DNA of 64,000 bases, from contig JADJAB010000013.1 in assembly GCA_016704435.1 (NCBI GenBank), positions 1 through 64,000 on the forward strand, given 5' to 3'. A model generated the notes under the pieces. The model saw only the letters and a list, made by a program, of their open reading frames with translations. It was not told where the DNA came from and searched no databases. Below, in pieces: positions 47,931 to 57,115 of this stretch. Within the stretch, counting starts at the first letter, position 1; each line of letters opens with the position of its first letter. This stretch comes from Rhodobacter sp. (GTDB taxonomy: Bacteria; Pseudomonadota; Alphaproteobacteria; Rhodobacterales; Rhodobacteraceae). Made by a program: the position numbers and the translations under genes.

Positions 47931-49087
47931 AAGCAGGCCTCAAACAGCGCGCGGGTGTTCTTCTTCGTCATCCTGACCGGGTTGCCGCCGCAGGACGGAT
48001 CTTCCAGCGCCATCTCGGTCAACATGTCCAGATCGGGGTTTTTCACCCCCAATGCGGTCAGGTTCTCCGGAATGGACAGTTCCTTGCGCAGATCCATCAC
48101 CTTCGAGCGGAAACCCTGGAAGCCGCCCTTGATGCCGCAATAGGCCGCAGCCGAGGCCAGCTTGTCCTTCACCAGCTTGCGGTTGAAATCCAGCACCATC
48201 GGCATCACCACCGCATTGGTGGTGCCGTGATGGGTGCCGTAGACCGCGCCGATCGGGTGGCTGAGCGAATGGATCGCGCCCAGCCCCTTCTGGAATGCCA
48301 CAGCACCCATGGCCGCCGCACTCATCATGTTCGCGCGCGCCATCAGGTCGTCGGGGTGCTTGTAGGCGCGGGGCAGATTCTCGAACACCAGCCGCATGCC
48401 TTCCAGCGCGATGCCCTGGCTCATCGGGTGGTAGATCGGGCTTGAGTAGGCCTCGAGGCAATGGGCCAGCGCGTCCATGCCGGTGCCGGCGGTGATGAAC
48501 CTCGGCATCCCCACGGTCAGCGCGGGGTCGCAGATGACGATGGCGGGCATCAGCCTGGGGTGGAAGATGATCTTCTTCTTATGCGTGGCCGCGTTGGTCA
48601 GCACGCCCGCGCGGCCGACTTCCGAGCCCGTTCCGGCCGTGGTCGGCACCGCAATGATCGGCGCGATCTTGCCCTCATCGGCGCGGGTGAACCAGTCGTC
48701 GACATCCTCAAGATCCCAGACGCTCAAGTCCTTGCGCTGATGCGCCATCAGGGCGATCATCTTGCCAAGGTCAAGCGCCGAGCCGCCGCCAAAGCAGATC
48801 ACGCCGTCATGCTTGCCCTTCAGATAGACGGCGATGCCGGCGGTCATGTTGGCCTCGTTCGGGTTCGGATCGACGTCCGAGAACATCGCGCGGCCAAGGC
48901 CGGCCTTGGCCAGAACCTCCAGCGCCTCGGCGGTGATCGGCAGACTGGCCAGCGCCTTGTCGGTCACCAGCAGGGGCTTTTTCAGCCCGATGGATTTGGC
49001 GTGTTCCGCCAGTTCGGCAATGCGGCCGACGCCGAACTTGATGGCGGTGGGGTAGGACCAGTTGCGGGAGGGGACGCCGTGGCTCAT
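47927..49087 (-). CDS. Iron-containing alcohol dehydrogenase
   Basis: A 386-residue family III alcohol dehydrogenase. It has the nucleotide motif GVICFGGGSALDLGKMIAL, the family signature PTTAGTGSEVGRAGV, and metal ligands in ICDPALT, GMDALAHCLEAY, AIHSLSHPIGAVYGTHHG. The length is normal. It starts three bases after the aldehyde dehydrogenase stop, so the two likely act in sequence, alcohol to aldehyde to acid. In the gamma-glutamyl model it would oxidise a gamma-glutamyl amino-alcohol. The TAG stop comes from a palindromic repeat. Confidence 0.94.
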   Translation of the reverse strand: MSHGVPSRNWSYPTAIKFGVGRIAELAEHAKSIGLKKPLLVTDKALASLPITAEALEVLAKAGLGRAMFSDVDPNPNEANMTAGIAVYLKGKHDGVICFGGGSALDLGKMIALMAHQRKDLSVWDLEDVDDWFTRADEGKIAPIIAVPTTAGTGSEVGRAGVLTNAATHKKKIIFHPRLMPAIVICDPALTVGMPRFITAGTGMDALAHCLEAYSSPIYHPMSQGIALEGMRLVFENLPRAYKHPDDLMARANMMSAAAMGAVAFQKGLGAIHSLSHPIGAVYGTHHGTTNAVVMPMVLDFNRKLVKDKLASAAAYCGIKGGFQGFRSKVMDLRKELSIPENLTALGVKNPDLDMLTEMALEDPSCGGNPVRMTKKNTRALFEACL

Positions 49088-49090
49088 GGC

Positions 49091-50477
49091 TCAGACTTTC
49101 TTGAGGTGATAGGATTTCGGACGGGTGACGGAATGGAAGCCAAGGTAAGACAGGCTGCCGCCGCGCCCGGTGTCCTTGCAGCCGGTCCAGCACAGGGCGG
49201 GGTCCAGATAATCGGCGCGGTTCATCATGATGGTGCCGGTCTCGATCTGCGCGCCGATTTTCTGAGCCGTTTCATAGTCTTCGGTCCAGATGCTGGCGGT
49301 CAGGCCGTAAGGGCTGTCGTTCATCAGGGCGATGGCCTCGGCGTCATCCTTGACCTTCATGATGCCGACGACGGGGCCGAAGGATTCCTCGGTCATCACC
49401 CGCATCTTGTGGCTGACGTTGACCAGGATTTGCGGGGCCAGATAGGCACCACCGTCATCGGCGGGAAAGCCTTTCGGGTCGATCAGGGGTTTGGCGCCCA
49501 TGGCGATCGCCTCGGCGGTCTGGTCGCGGACGATTCTGGCAAAGCGCCTGTTGGCCATCGGGCCAAGGGTTGATGCGGCGTCGAACGGGTTGCCCAGCTT
49601 CAGCCCGTTCACCCAGGCCACTGATTTTTCGACGAAAGCGTCATAGAGGCTTTCGTGCACATAGATCCGCTCGATCCCGCAGCAGCACTGGCCGGCGTTG
49701 AACATCGCGCCATCCATCAGCGTATCCACCGCCGCGTCGAGGTTGGCATCGGCGCGAACATAGCCGGGGTCCTTGCCGCCCAGTTCCAGCCCCAAGGGGG
49801 TGAAGGTGCCCGCCGCCGCGCGCTCCATCGCCTGACCGCCCCCGACAGAGCCGGTGAAGTTGACGAAGTTGAACGCACGGGCGGCAATCAGGGATTCAGT
49901 GGTGGCATGGTCAAGGACGACGTTCTGGAACACGTCTGCCGGCACGCCGGCCTCGTGGAACGCCTGTGCCAGACGTTCGCCCACCAGCAGGGTCTGGCTG
50001 GCGTGTTTCAGGACTACGGAGTTGCCCGCGATCAGGGCGGGGACAAGGGTGTTGATCGTGGTCAGGTAGGGGTAGTTCCAGGGCGCGACGATGAAGACCA
50101 CGCCAAGCGCCTCGCGCGCGATCAGGCGGCGGAAGCTGGCGCTGTCTTCGATGACATGCGGCGCCAGCGTCTCGGCGGCGATGCCTGCCATATAGTCGGT
50201 GCGCGCGTTCACCCCGCCGAATTCGCCGCCGTAGCGGGTGGGGCGGCCCATCTGCCAGGCGAGTTCCTGAACGACCTCATCAGACATCTCGTTCAGCCGG
50301 GCAACGCCGGCCTTTACCAATGCAATCCGCTCGGCCAAAGGCCGCGCGGCCCAAGCCTTCTGCGCCACACGGGCACGGGCAACGGCGGCTTTCGCCGCGT
50401 CCTGGGTCAGGGGCATGCGTTCGGCATAGACCGAGCCGTCAACGGGGAGAAGGATGGGTTTCAGTTGGTAGGGTCAT
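49091..50477 (-). CDS. Aldehyde dehydrogenase, N-terminal frame break
   Basis: An NAD(P)-dependent aldehyde dehydrogenase of about 460 aa. The frame from the ATG at 50416 (MPLTQDAAKAAVARARVAQK) lacks the usual N-terminus. In the same frame upstream stands LKPILLPVDGSVYAER, a good ALDH start, but a stop precedes it. An indel near 50465 would join it to the ATG at 50477, which has AGGTGG upstream. Motifs are FIVAPWNYPYLTTINTLVPA, NFTGSVGGGQAM, the base Glu in GLELGGKDPGYV, the nucleophile Cys in FNAGQCCCGIERIYVH and EESFGPVVGIMK. It is three bases from the iron alcohol dehydrogenase gene. Confidence 0.92.
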
Positions 50478-50532
50478 CATGCCACCTGGGCGGGGTTCAC
50501 CCGCCATGTTGCCAAAACCGGGTGACCCCGGG

Positions 50533-51900
50533 TCAGGCCCGTTCCAGCAGGCGCTGGATCTCGAAATCTGTCACCACGCGGTCGGTTTCGCGGATCTCCC
50601 ACTCGGCGGCATGGTGGTAGTGATCGACCACGTCATCGCCAAAGGCCTTGCGCAGCATGGCGCTGCCGTGCAGGGCGGCGGCGGCTTCGCGCAGCGTATG
50701 CGGGATTTCGCGGATGCCTTGGGCCGAATAGGTGTCGCCGGTCAGTTCCGGCTCCAGCTCCAGCTTCTGCTCGATCCCGTCAAGGCCCGCCGCCAGAAGG
50801 GCAGCGCAGGCAAGGTAAGGGTTCACGTCGCTGCCGGGAATGCGGCATTCCACCCGCACCGCCTTGGTATGCACGCCACAGATGCGGAAACCGGCGGTGC
50901 GGTTGTCGGCACTCCAGACCGCCTTTGTGGGGGCAAACATGCCAATGCAGAAGCGCTTGTAGCTGTTGACGTATGGCGCCAGAAACGCCGTGATTTCCGT
51001 GGCATGGGCCAGCTGGCCGGCCAGGTAATGCTTCATCGTCCGGCTCATCCCATGCGCATCGCCGTTGTCGGCAAAGACCGGCTTGCCGTCCTTGGTCCAC
51101 AGGCTCTGGTGGACGTGGCTCGATGACCCCGCCTTGCGGTGGTCATACTTGGCCATGAAGGTCACCGACTTCCCGGCCGCATGCGCCATTTCCTTGACGC
51201 CCTGCTTGACGATCACATGGTTGTCGGCTGCATCCAGCGCGTCGGAGTAGCGGTAGTTCACCTCGTGCTGGCCGGCATCGGCCTCGCCCTTGGTGTTCTC
51301 GACCGGGATGCCGGCGCCATAAAGCCCGTTGCGGACGGCGCGCATCACCCCTTCTTCCTTGGTGGTCTGGAAGATGTGGTAATCCTCGTTATAGCCCGCG
51401 ATCGGCTGCAACGCCGCCAGGCCGCCATCGCGCAGGTTTTCGTAGGAATTCTCGAAGATGTAGAACTCCAGCTCGGTCGCCATCATCGGCTCGAACCCCA
51501 TCGCACGGGCGCGGGCGACCTGGGCCTTCAGGATCGCGCGCGGCGAAACCCGCACCGGCGTCTTGCCGTCATGTTCCAGTAGATCGCACAGGCAAAGGGC
51601 CGTGCCGGGCAGCCAGGGCAGCGGGCGCAGGGTGGCAAGATCCGGCTTCATCATGTAGTCGCCGTAGCCCTGCTCCCAGGACGAGGTCTTGTAACCGGGC
51701 ACCGTGGTCATCTCCATGTCCACGGCCAGAATGTAGTTGCAGCAGTGCGTTTCCTGATAACCGCCGTTCACGAAGAAGGCGGCGTGGAAACGCTTGCCCA
51801 TCAGGCGGCCCTGCATGTCGATCGCGGCGACAAGGACGGTGTCGATCTCGCCCGCCGCAACGGCGGCCTTCAGGGCGTCAAGGGTCATGGTTCCGGGCAT
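50533..51900 (-). CDS. Glutamine synthetase-like gamma-glutamyl-amine ligase
   Basis: A 455-residue protein of the glutamine synthetase superfamily, in the PuuA/IpuC/GlnT-type branch rather than GlnA. It has an N-terminal beta-grasp (VLVAAIDMQGRLMGKRFHAA) and the catalytic domain with ATELEFYIFENSYENLRDGG, EADAGQHEVNYRYSDALDAA, FMAKYDHRKAGSSSHVHQSL and VECRIPGSDVNPYLACAALL. The GlnA adenylylation tyrosine loop is not seen. Such ligases join glutamate to an amine (putrescine, isopropylamine, ethanolamine) with ATP. With the ALDH, iron ADH and FAD oxidase downstream, an amine or amino-alcohol substrate is likely. Confidence 0.9.
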   Translation of the reverse strand: MPGTMTLDALKAAVAAGEIDTVLVAAIDMQGRLMGKRFHAAFFVNGGYQETHCCNYILAVDMEMTTVPGYKTSSWEQGYGDYMMKPDLATLRPLPWLPGTALCLCDLLEHDGKTPVRVSPRAILKAQVARARAMGFEPMMATELEFYIFENSYENLRDGGLAALQPIAGYNEDYHIFQTTKEEGVMRAVRNGLYGAGIPVENTKGEADAGQHEVNYRYSDALDAADNHVIVKQGVKEMAHAAGKSVTFMAKYDHRKAGSSSHVHQSLWTKDGKPVFADNGDAHGMSRTMKHYLAGQLAHATEITAFLAPYVNSYKRFCIGMFAPTKAVWSADNRTAGFRICGVHTKAVRVECRIPGSDVNPYLACAALLAAGLDGIEQKLELEPELTGDTYSAQGIREIPHTLREAAAALHGSAMLRKAFGDDVVDHYHHAAEWEIRETDRVVTDFEIQRLLERA

Positions 51901-52131
51901 CTTGGCCTCATCTCACTGTCGTTTTCGGATCACCCGAGCGGGTCGGGCATGGGTCGGGAACAGGCTATCAGCGGCCCCGCCCGGCGCCTCCGAATTCAGG
52001 TTTTCTGGGCCAGCAATCGGGCCTGGCGGAAATCTGCTTCATCGTCCCCCTCCACGGGGAAGGGCCGGGCACCCCATATGCCCGGCCAGTCGTCATGCAG
52101 GATGCGCAATCCGCGCATCCCGGTCGAGCGG

Positions 52132-53166
52132 TCAGCCGTAGCGATAGGGCTGGCCGGCCTTCACCATGGTGTCGTTATACTTGCGGATGATGTCGACGAT
52201 CTTGGCCTTCAGCGGGCTTTCGGCGGCGATCTCGTCCCAGAACACCTGGGCCGCGGCTTCGATCTTGGCGTAGTCCTCGTCCGGGATCGTGGTCAGCGTC
52301 ATGTCGGCGCCTTCGACGCGCAGCTTGGCCTCGCCGGCCCAGTACCACCACTGGCGATGGTAATGCGACTGGTCGAAGCAGGTCTTCAACAGCTGCTGCA
52401 GATGCGGCGGCACGGCGTCCCACCGCTCCATATTGGCGAAGAAGTGGCCGATCCAGGCGCCCGAGATGTTGCTGGTCAGGAAATACGGCGCGACCTTGGA
52501 CCAGCCCGAGGTGTAGTCCTCGGTGATCCCCGACCAGGCCAGACCGTCCAGCTCGCCCGTCTGCAACGCCACCTCGACATCTTCCCAGGGCAAGGTCACC
52601 GGGATGACGCCGAACTGGGCCAGGAACCGGCCTGCGGTCGGGAAGGTGAACACCTTCTTGCCGTTCAGGTCGGCCAGGCTGTTGATCGGCTCGCGCATGT
52701 TGAAGTTGCACGGATCCCAGGACCCGGCCGAGATGTGCTTGATGCCGACCTTGGCGTATTCTTCCTTCCAGATCTCGTCCAGGCCCCAGGTGTTGAACAG
52801 CGCCGGCACGTCCAGCGAATAGCGCAGCGCCAGGGGGAAGTAGCCGCCGAACACCGTCACCTCGGTGGGCGAGGCCATGCTGTCGTCATCCGACTGCACC
52901 GCGTCGATGGTGCCGTTCTGCATGGCGCGGAACAGTTCTGCCGTCGGCACCAGCTGGTCGGCGGTGTAGAGTTCGATCTCCATCTGGCCGTTGGCGATGG
53001 TGTTGAAGGCCTCGATCGCGCCCTTGCAGACCTCTTCGGCCAGCGCCGGGCCGGCATAGGTCTGCAGGCGCCACTTGATGGTTTCCTGCGCACGGGCAGG
53101 TGCTGCCAGACCGGCGGCGGCGGCACCCAGCGCGCCGGTGGTGAGAAACTTGCGTCTCGTGGTCAT
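52132..53166 (-). CDS. dctP: TRAP transporter substrate-binding protein, DctP family
   Basis: A 344-residue periplasmic solute-binding protein with a Tat-type signal (MTTRRKFLTTGALGAAAAGL, cleaved near ARA-QE). The DctP features are WRLQTYAGPALAEEVCKGAI, MQNGTIDAVQSDDDSMAS, the carboxylate-binding arginine region near NMREPINSLADLNGKKVFTF, and DGLAWSGITEDYTSGW. It resembles the TakP-like subgroup, which binds keto acids and other carboxylates. The stop is followed by a 231-base gap before the ligase gene on the same strand. Confidence 0.94.
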   Translation of the reverse strand: MTTRRKFLTTGALGAAAAGLAAPARAQETIKWRLQTYAGPALAEEVCKGAIEAFNTIANGQMEIELYTADQLVPTAELFRAMQNGTIDAVQSDDDSMASPTEVTVFGGYFPLALRYSLDVPALFNTWGLDEIWKEEYAKVGIKHISAGSWDPCNFNMREPINSLADLNGKKVFTFPTAGRFLAQFGVIPVTLPWEDVEVALQTGELDGLAWSGITEDYTSGWSKVAPYFLTSNISGAWIGHFFANMERWDAVPPHLQQLLKTCFDQSHYHRQWWYWAGEAKLRVEGADMTLTTIPDEDYAKIEAAAQVFWDEIAAESPLKAKIVDIIRKYNDTMVKAGQPYRYG

Positions 53167-53238
53167 TGCTCTTTCTCCTTGTTAGGCCCTCGCGGGCGGT
53201 CTTTCGCCCCGGTTCGGCCGGGGCAGGGTTTGTTCTTG

Positions 53239-54565
53239 TCAGTATCCCAGCACGGCTTTCGGCAGCCATAGCGCGATCTGCGGGAACAGCATCACCAGCA
53301 CCAGGGTCACGATCATGATCAGCACGAAGGGAAACACCGAACGGTAGATCACCGGCAGGGTGAACTCGGCCGGGGCCATGGCCTTCATCAGGAACAGGTT
53401 GTAGCCGAAGGGCGGCGTCAGATAGGCGATCTGGCAGGTGATGGTGTATAGCACGCCATACCATACCAGATCGAATCCCAGCGCCTTGGCCAGCCCGACA
53501 TAGACCGGCGCCACGATCACCAGCATCGCGGTATCGTCCAGGAACATCCCCATCACGATGAAGCTGGAGCTGCATCAGGATCAGCACCTGCCAGGGGCCA
53601 AGGCCCAGATCGGACAGGAAGAAACTCTCGATCGCGCGGCCGGCGCCAAGGCCGTCGAACACCGCGCCGAAGGACAGCGCCGCAGTGATGATCAGCATGA
53701 ACATCACCGTGATCGCCAGCGTGTTGCGGGTCGAGACCTCGAACACCGCCCAGGTGAAGCGGCCCTTGATCACCGCCGCCAGCACCGCCGCCAGCGCGCC
53801 GATCACCGAGGCTTCGGTCAGGCTGGCCCAGCCTTTCAGGAAAGGCACCATCATCGCGACGAAGATGAAGACCGGCAGCAGCCCCGCGCGCAACAGCGCG
53901 AACCGCTCGCTCCAGGTGATCGCGGCGCGCTCCTCGGCCGCCATGGCGGGGGCAAGCGTCGGGTTCAGCATGCTGCGGATGATGATATAGGCGATGAACA
54001 GTGTGGCCATCAGCAGGCCCGGCACCACGCCCGCCAGCCAAAGGTTCGACACCGGCTGCTTGGCGATCAGCGAAAACAGCACCAGGACGACCGAGGGCGG
54101 GATCAGGATGCCCAGCGACGATCCGGCCTGGATCACGCCCGAGATCATCAGCTTGTCATAGCCACGCCGCACCAGTTCGGGCAGCGCGATGGTGGCGCCG
54201 ATCGCCATGCCCGCCACGGACAGCCCGTTCATCACCGAGATCATCACCATCAGAAGGATGGTGCCCACCGCCAGCCCGCCCGGCAATGGGCCGAACCAGA
54301 CGTGGAACATCTTGTACAGATCCTCGGCCAGACGGCTTTCGCTCATCACATAGCCCATGAAGACGAACATCGGCAGCGTCAGCAGCGGCGTCCATTTCAT
54401 CACCTTGAAGACGGCGGTGATGCCCATGTCGGTGCCGCCCGGCCCCCAGAGCAGCAGCGCCGCCACCACGGCGACAAAGCCGATGGCGCCGAACACCCGC
54501 TGACCGGTGACCATCATCAACAGCATGGTCGAGAACATCAGGATCGCGATGCTGCTGTGGTCCAT
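53239..54565 (-). CDS. dctM: TRAP transporter large permease DctM, frame-broken
   Basis: The large membrane subunit, about 440 aa with 12 or more helices. The first frame runs from the ATG at 54565 (MDHSSIAILMFSTMLLMMVT) with GYVMSESRLAEDLYKMF, GLSVAGMAIGATIALPELVR and AGSSLGILIPPSVVLVLFSL. Near 53565 the frame changes after LGPWQVLILMQL. Removing one C gives SFIVMGMFLDDTAMLVIVAP, continuing with AYLTPPFGYNLFLMKAMAP to the stop at 53239. The start overlaps the DctQ stop (TGATG). The break looks like a one-base insertion error in a short homopolymer. Confidence 0.92.
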
Positions 54566-55071
54566 CAGATGCGCTCTCCGCGCAGGATCGCCACGTCGCG
54601 GATCAGGATCGAGACGGATTGCAGCAGCATCAGCCCGAAGGAGAACGAGATGATCAGCTTCAGCGGCCACAGCACCGGCCGCCAGGCCGAGGGGTTCCGC
54701 TCGCCATGGGTGAAGGAATAGACGGTGCTGTCGATCGCGCCATACAGCATGACGCCAATGTAGAACATCATCGTGAACACGGTGAACACATCCCACAGCG
54801 CCTGGCCCTTGGGCGAAAAGCGGGCATAAAGCAGGTCCATGCGGACGTTGGTATCCATCCGCAGCGTCCAGGGCGCACCCAGCATGAAATAGGCCACCAG
54901 CGTGAACTGCGCCATTTCCAGCGTCCAGATCGCAGGAAACTCGGCGAACTTGGTGATCGACGACCACAGCATGATCGCCATCATCGCATAGAGCAGATAC
55001 ATCGCGAACCGGCCGACGCCGGCGCAAAGCCGGTCGACCAGGCGGACATAGGCGATGGACCAGCGCGGCAC
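54565..55071 (-). CDS. dctQ: TRAP transporter small permease DctQ
   Basis: A 168-residue small subunit with four predicted helices and the conserved WTLEMAQFTLVAYFMLGAPW and RMDTNVRMDLLYARFSPKGQ segments. The apparent start is a GTG at 55071 (VPRWSIAYVRLVDRLCAGVG). Another start slightly downstream cannot be excluded. It is the first gene of the operon dctQ-dctM-dctP-ligase-ALDH-ADH-FAD oxidase and is divergent from the RpiR regulator. DctM is translationally coupled. Confidence 0.9.
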   Translation of the reverse strand: MPRWSIAYVRLVDRLCAGVGRFAMYLLYAMMAIMLWSSITKFAEFPAIWTLEMAQFTLVAYFMLGAPWTLRMDTNVRMDLLYARFSPKGQALWDVFTVFTMMFYIGVMLYGAIDSTVYSFTHGERNPSAWRPVLWPLKLIISFSFGLMLLQSVSILIRDVAILRGERI

Positions 55072-55264
55072 CGGCTCAGCCTTCGCGGTTCGCGAAAACG
55101 GATGCCGGGGTCCGCGCCGTGCTTGGCGTGGATCGCAGGGCTGTCATGGTGCGAGTCTCTCCCCTTGGTCTTGCCCCAAGGGTTCCCTGCCCCCCTGCCT
55201 TCTGTCAAGAATTTTCCGGCGACTGATTCTCTGTTACAAATGTTTCTTGATCGCAGGAGGCCGC
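55072..55264. promoter_or_regulatory. Divergent promoter region, TRAP operon / rpiR
   Basis: The 193-base spacer holds both promoters. The rpiR-proximal end is AT-rich, with AGAAT (55209) and ATTCT (55227) as an inverted pair and CAAGAA with TTCTTG as an outer one (about 55207-55249), close to the rpiR ribosome site (GGAGG). These are candidates for the regulator's own site, but the arms are short. Confidence 0.4.
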
Positions 55265-56143
55265 ATGGAAGACGAAAGCCATATCGAAGCCCGGATGCGC
55301 GCCGCCATGCCGGACCTGACGCGGGCCGAGCGGCAGGCGGCCAGCCATGTGCTGTCGCATTTCCCGATGTCGGCGCTGGGCTCGATCACCGCCCTGGCGC
55401 GGGCGGCCGAGGTGTCCTCGCCCACCATCGTGCGGCTGGTGCAGAAGCTGGGTTTTCGCGGCTACACCGAATACCAGGCATCCCTGCGCGCCGAGGTCGG
55501 GCGGTTGCTGACCGCGCCGCTGACCCTGCCGGAAGGCGGGCGCGAGGCCATGATGCATCCGTTGCAGGCGTTCTCGGTCCAGGTGGTGGCGAACATCGAC
55601 GCCACCATCTCGCAGATCCCGGCGCGGGTGTTTCTGGCGGTGGCCGAACTGCTGGCCGACACCGGACGCAAGGTGGTGGTGATGGGCGGGCGGCTGACCC
55701 ATGCGCATGGCGACTACTTCGCCACCCTTCTGCGGGTGATCCGGCCGGAGGTGACCTTTCTGGCCGATGTGCTGACCGACTGGCAGCAGGCGCTGCTGGA
55801 CCTGCGGGCGGGCGACGTGGCGGTGATCTTCGACATCCGCCGCTATGAACAGAACGCGATGCTGTTTGCCGAACTGGCGGCCGAGCAGGGCGCCGAGGTG
55901 GTGCTGGTGACCGACCGCTGGCTGTCGCCCGCCGCCGCCCATGCGCGCCATGTGCTGGCCTGCCATGTCGAGGTGCCGGCAGCCTGGGACAGCACCTCGA
56001 CCATCCTGGTGGTGATCGAGGCGCTGCTGGCGCAGGTGCAGGGCCGGCTGGCCGACCAGGTGCAGGGCCGGCTGAACCGACTGGAGGACTACTTCGCCCG
56101 CACCCGCGTGTTCCGCGCGCCGAAAGTGGGCGGCAAGGGCTAG
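55265..56143 (+). CDS. RpiR family transcriptional regulator (HTH plus SIS)
   Basis: A 292-residue regulator with the N-terminal HTH_6 domain (LTRAERQAASHVLSHFPMSA, then SITALARAAEVSSPTIVRLV and GFRGYTEYQASLRAE) and a C-terminal SIS domain (GRKVVVMGGRLTHAHGDYFA and DVAVIFDIRRYEQNAMLFAE). The start at 55265 has AGGAGG at 4-5 bases. It probably controls the divergent TRAP and amine-catabolism operon. A short tandem duplication (QVQGRLxx twice near residue 260) is present. Its TAG stop shares CTAG with the stop of the convergent transporter gene. Confidence 0.9.
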   Translation: MEDESHIEARMRAAMPDLTRAERQAASHVLSHFPMSALGSITALARAAEVSSPTIVRLVQKLGFRGYTEYQASLRAEVGRLLTAPLTLPEGGREAMMHPLQAFSVQVVANIDATISQIPARVFLAVAELLADTGRKVVVMGGRLTHAHGDYFATLLRVIRPEVTFLADVLTDWQQALLDLRAGDVAVIFDIRRYEQNAMLFAELAAEQGAEVVLVTDRWLSPAAAHARHVLACHVEVPAAWDSTSTILVVIEALLAQVQGRLADQVQGRLNRLEDYFARTRVFRAPKVGGKG

Positions 56144-57042
56144 TGCGGCAGGACGGCGGGCGGGGCGGCGCGCGGCACTGCGCGCGCCCGACTTCCGGCC
56201 AGCGCGTTCAGCACCACGGCAGCCAGCACCACCGCGCCGCCGGCAAAGGTGGCCGCAGAGGCGGTCTCGGACAGGACCAGCCAGACCCAGACCGGGGCCA
56301 GCATCACCTCGACCATCGACAGAAGCGTGGCCTCCGCCGCCGGGATGACCCGGCTGCCCAGCGTGTAGAGTATCATCCCCACCGCAAGGATCACCGCGCC
56401 CATGGCGGCGGAAATGGCGATGTCCTGCGCCGGCGGCAGGAAGGGCGTGCCGCTGGCCGTCAGAATCCCGCCCGCCGCCAGAACCGAAAACACGCAGCCC
56501 AGAAAGCTGACCGGCATCGTCTCGGACCGGTTGCCGGGGCGCAGCGCCACGGTGAAGGCCGCAAAGCCGAAGGCCGAGGCCAGCGCCGCCAGGTTGCCCG
56601 ACAGCGCGCCCGCCGCCAGCCCCTCACGCACCATGATGAACATGCCTGCGCCGGCCAGCGCGATGGCGGCCCAGGTCGCCGGGCGCACGACTTCACGCAG
56701 GATCAGCCAGCCCAGCAGCGCGGCCAGAAACGGCGATGCCGAGAACAGGAAGACCGCATTGGCCACCTTGGTCGACTGGATCGCATAGATCGCGCCGGAA
56801 AACGCCGCGACCAGCGACAGCCCGCCGATCACCCCCGCCCATCCGGTGCCGCGGATGCGCGCCAGCGCAGCGCCCTGCGAGCGGATGGTGATCCACAGCC
56901 CCAGCACCGGAATGGCCCCGGCTGACCGCCAGAGCAGCACCTGCCAGGTGTCCGCCGCCTCGATCAGGCGGATGGCAAGCCCCATCAGCGACCACAGCGC
57001 CGCCGCCACCACCACGCAAAGAACGCCCGACCGATAGGTCAT
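56140..57042 (-). CDS. EamA/DMT family transporter
   Basis: A 300-residue permease with ten helices in two EamA repeats. The first is LCVVVAAALWSLMGLAIRLI with YAIQSTKVANAVFLFSASPF, and the second is LASAFGFAAFTVALRPGNRS with ILYTLGSRVIPAAEATLLSM and the family end VEVMLAPVWVWLVLSE. It is a likely exporter of metabolites. The TAG stop at 56140-56142 shares its bases with the rpiR stop on the other strand. The start at 57042 follows the conserved sequence, and the upstream open frame is not coding. Confidence 0.9.
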   Translation of the reverse strand: MTYRSGVLCVVVAAALWSLMGLAIRLIEAADTWQVLLWRSAGAIPVLGLWITIRSQGAALARIRGTGWAGVIGGLSLVAAFSGAIYAIQSTKVANAVFLFSASPFLAALLGWLILREVVRPATWAAIALAGAGMFIMVREGLAAGALSGNLAALASAFGFAAFTVALRPGNRSETMPVSFLGCVFSVLAAGGILTASGTPFLPPAQDIAISAAMGAVILAVGMILYTLGSRVIPAAEATLLSMVEVMLAPVWVWLVLSETASAATFAGGAVVLAAVVLNALAGSRARAVPRAAPPAVLPH

Positions 57043-57115
57043 GCCGGGCAGGCTAGGGGGGGCCGCAGGCGGGCTTTCTGTCCTGTAACCGACCCGGCAG
57101 TGGCGCGTTTTCGCT

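Noticed and set aside
56032..56085. Tandem duplication in the rpiR end as a regulatory repeat
   Set aside because: It is an in-frame 24-bp near-duplication in coding sequence (QVQGRL twice) of the kind common in helical regions, with no further copies.
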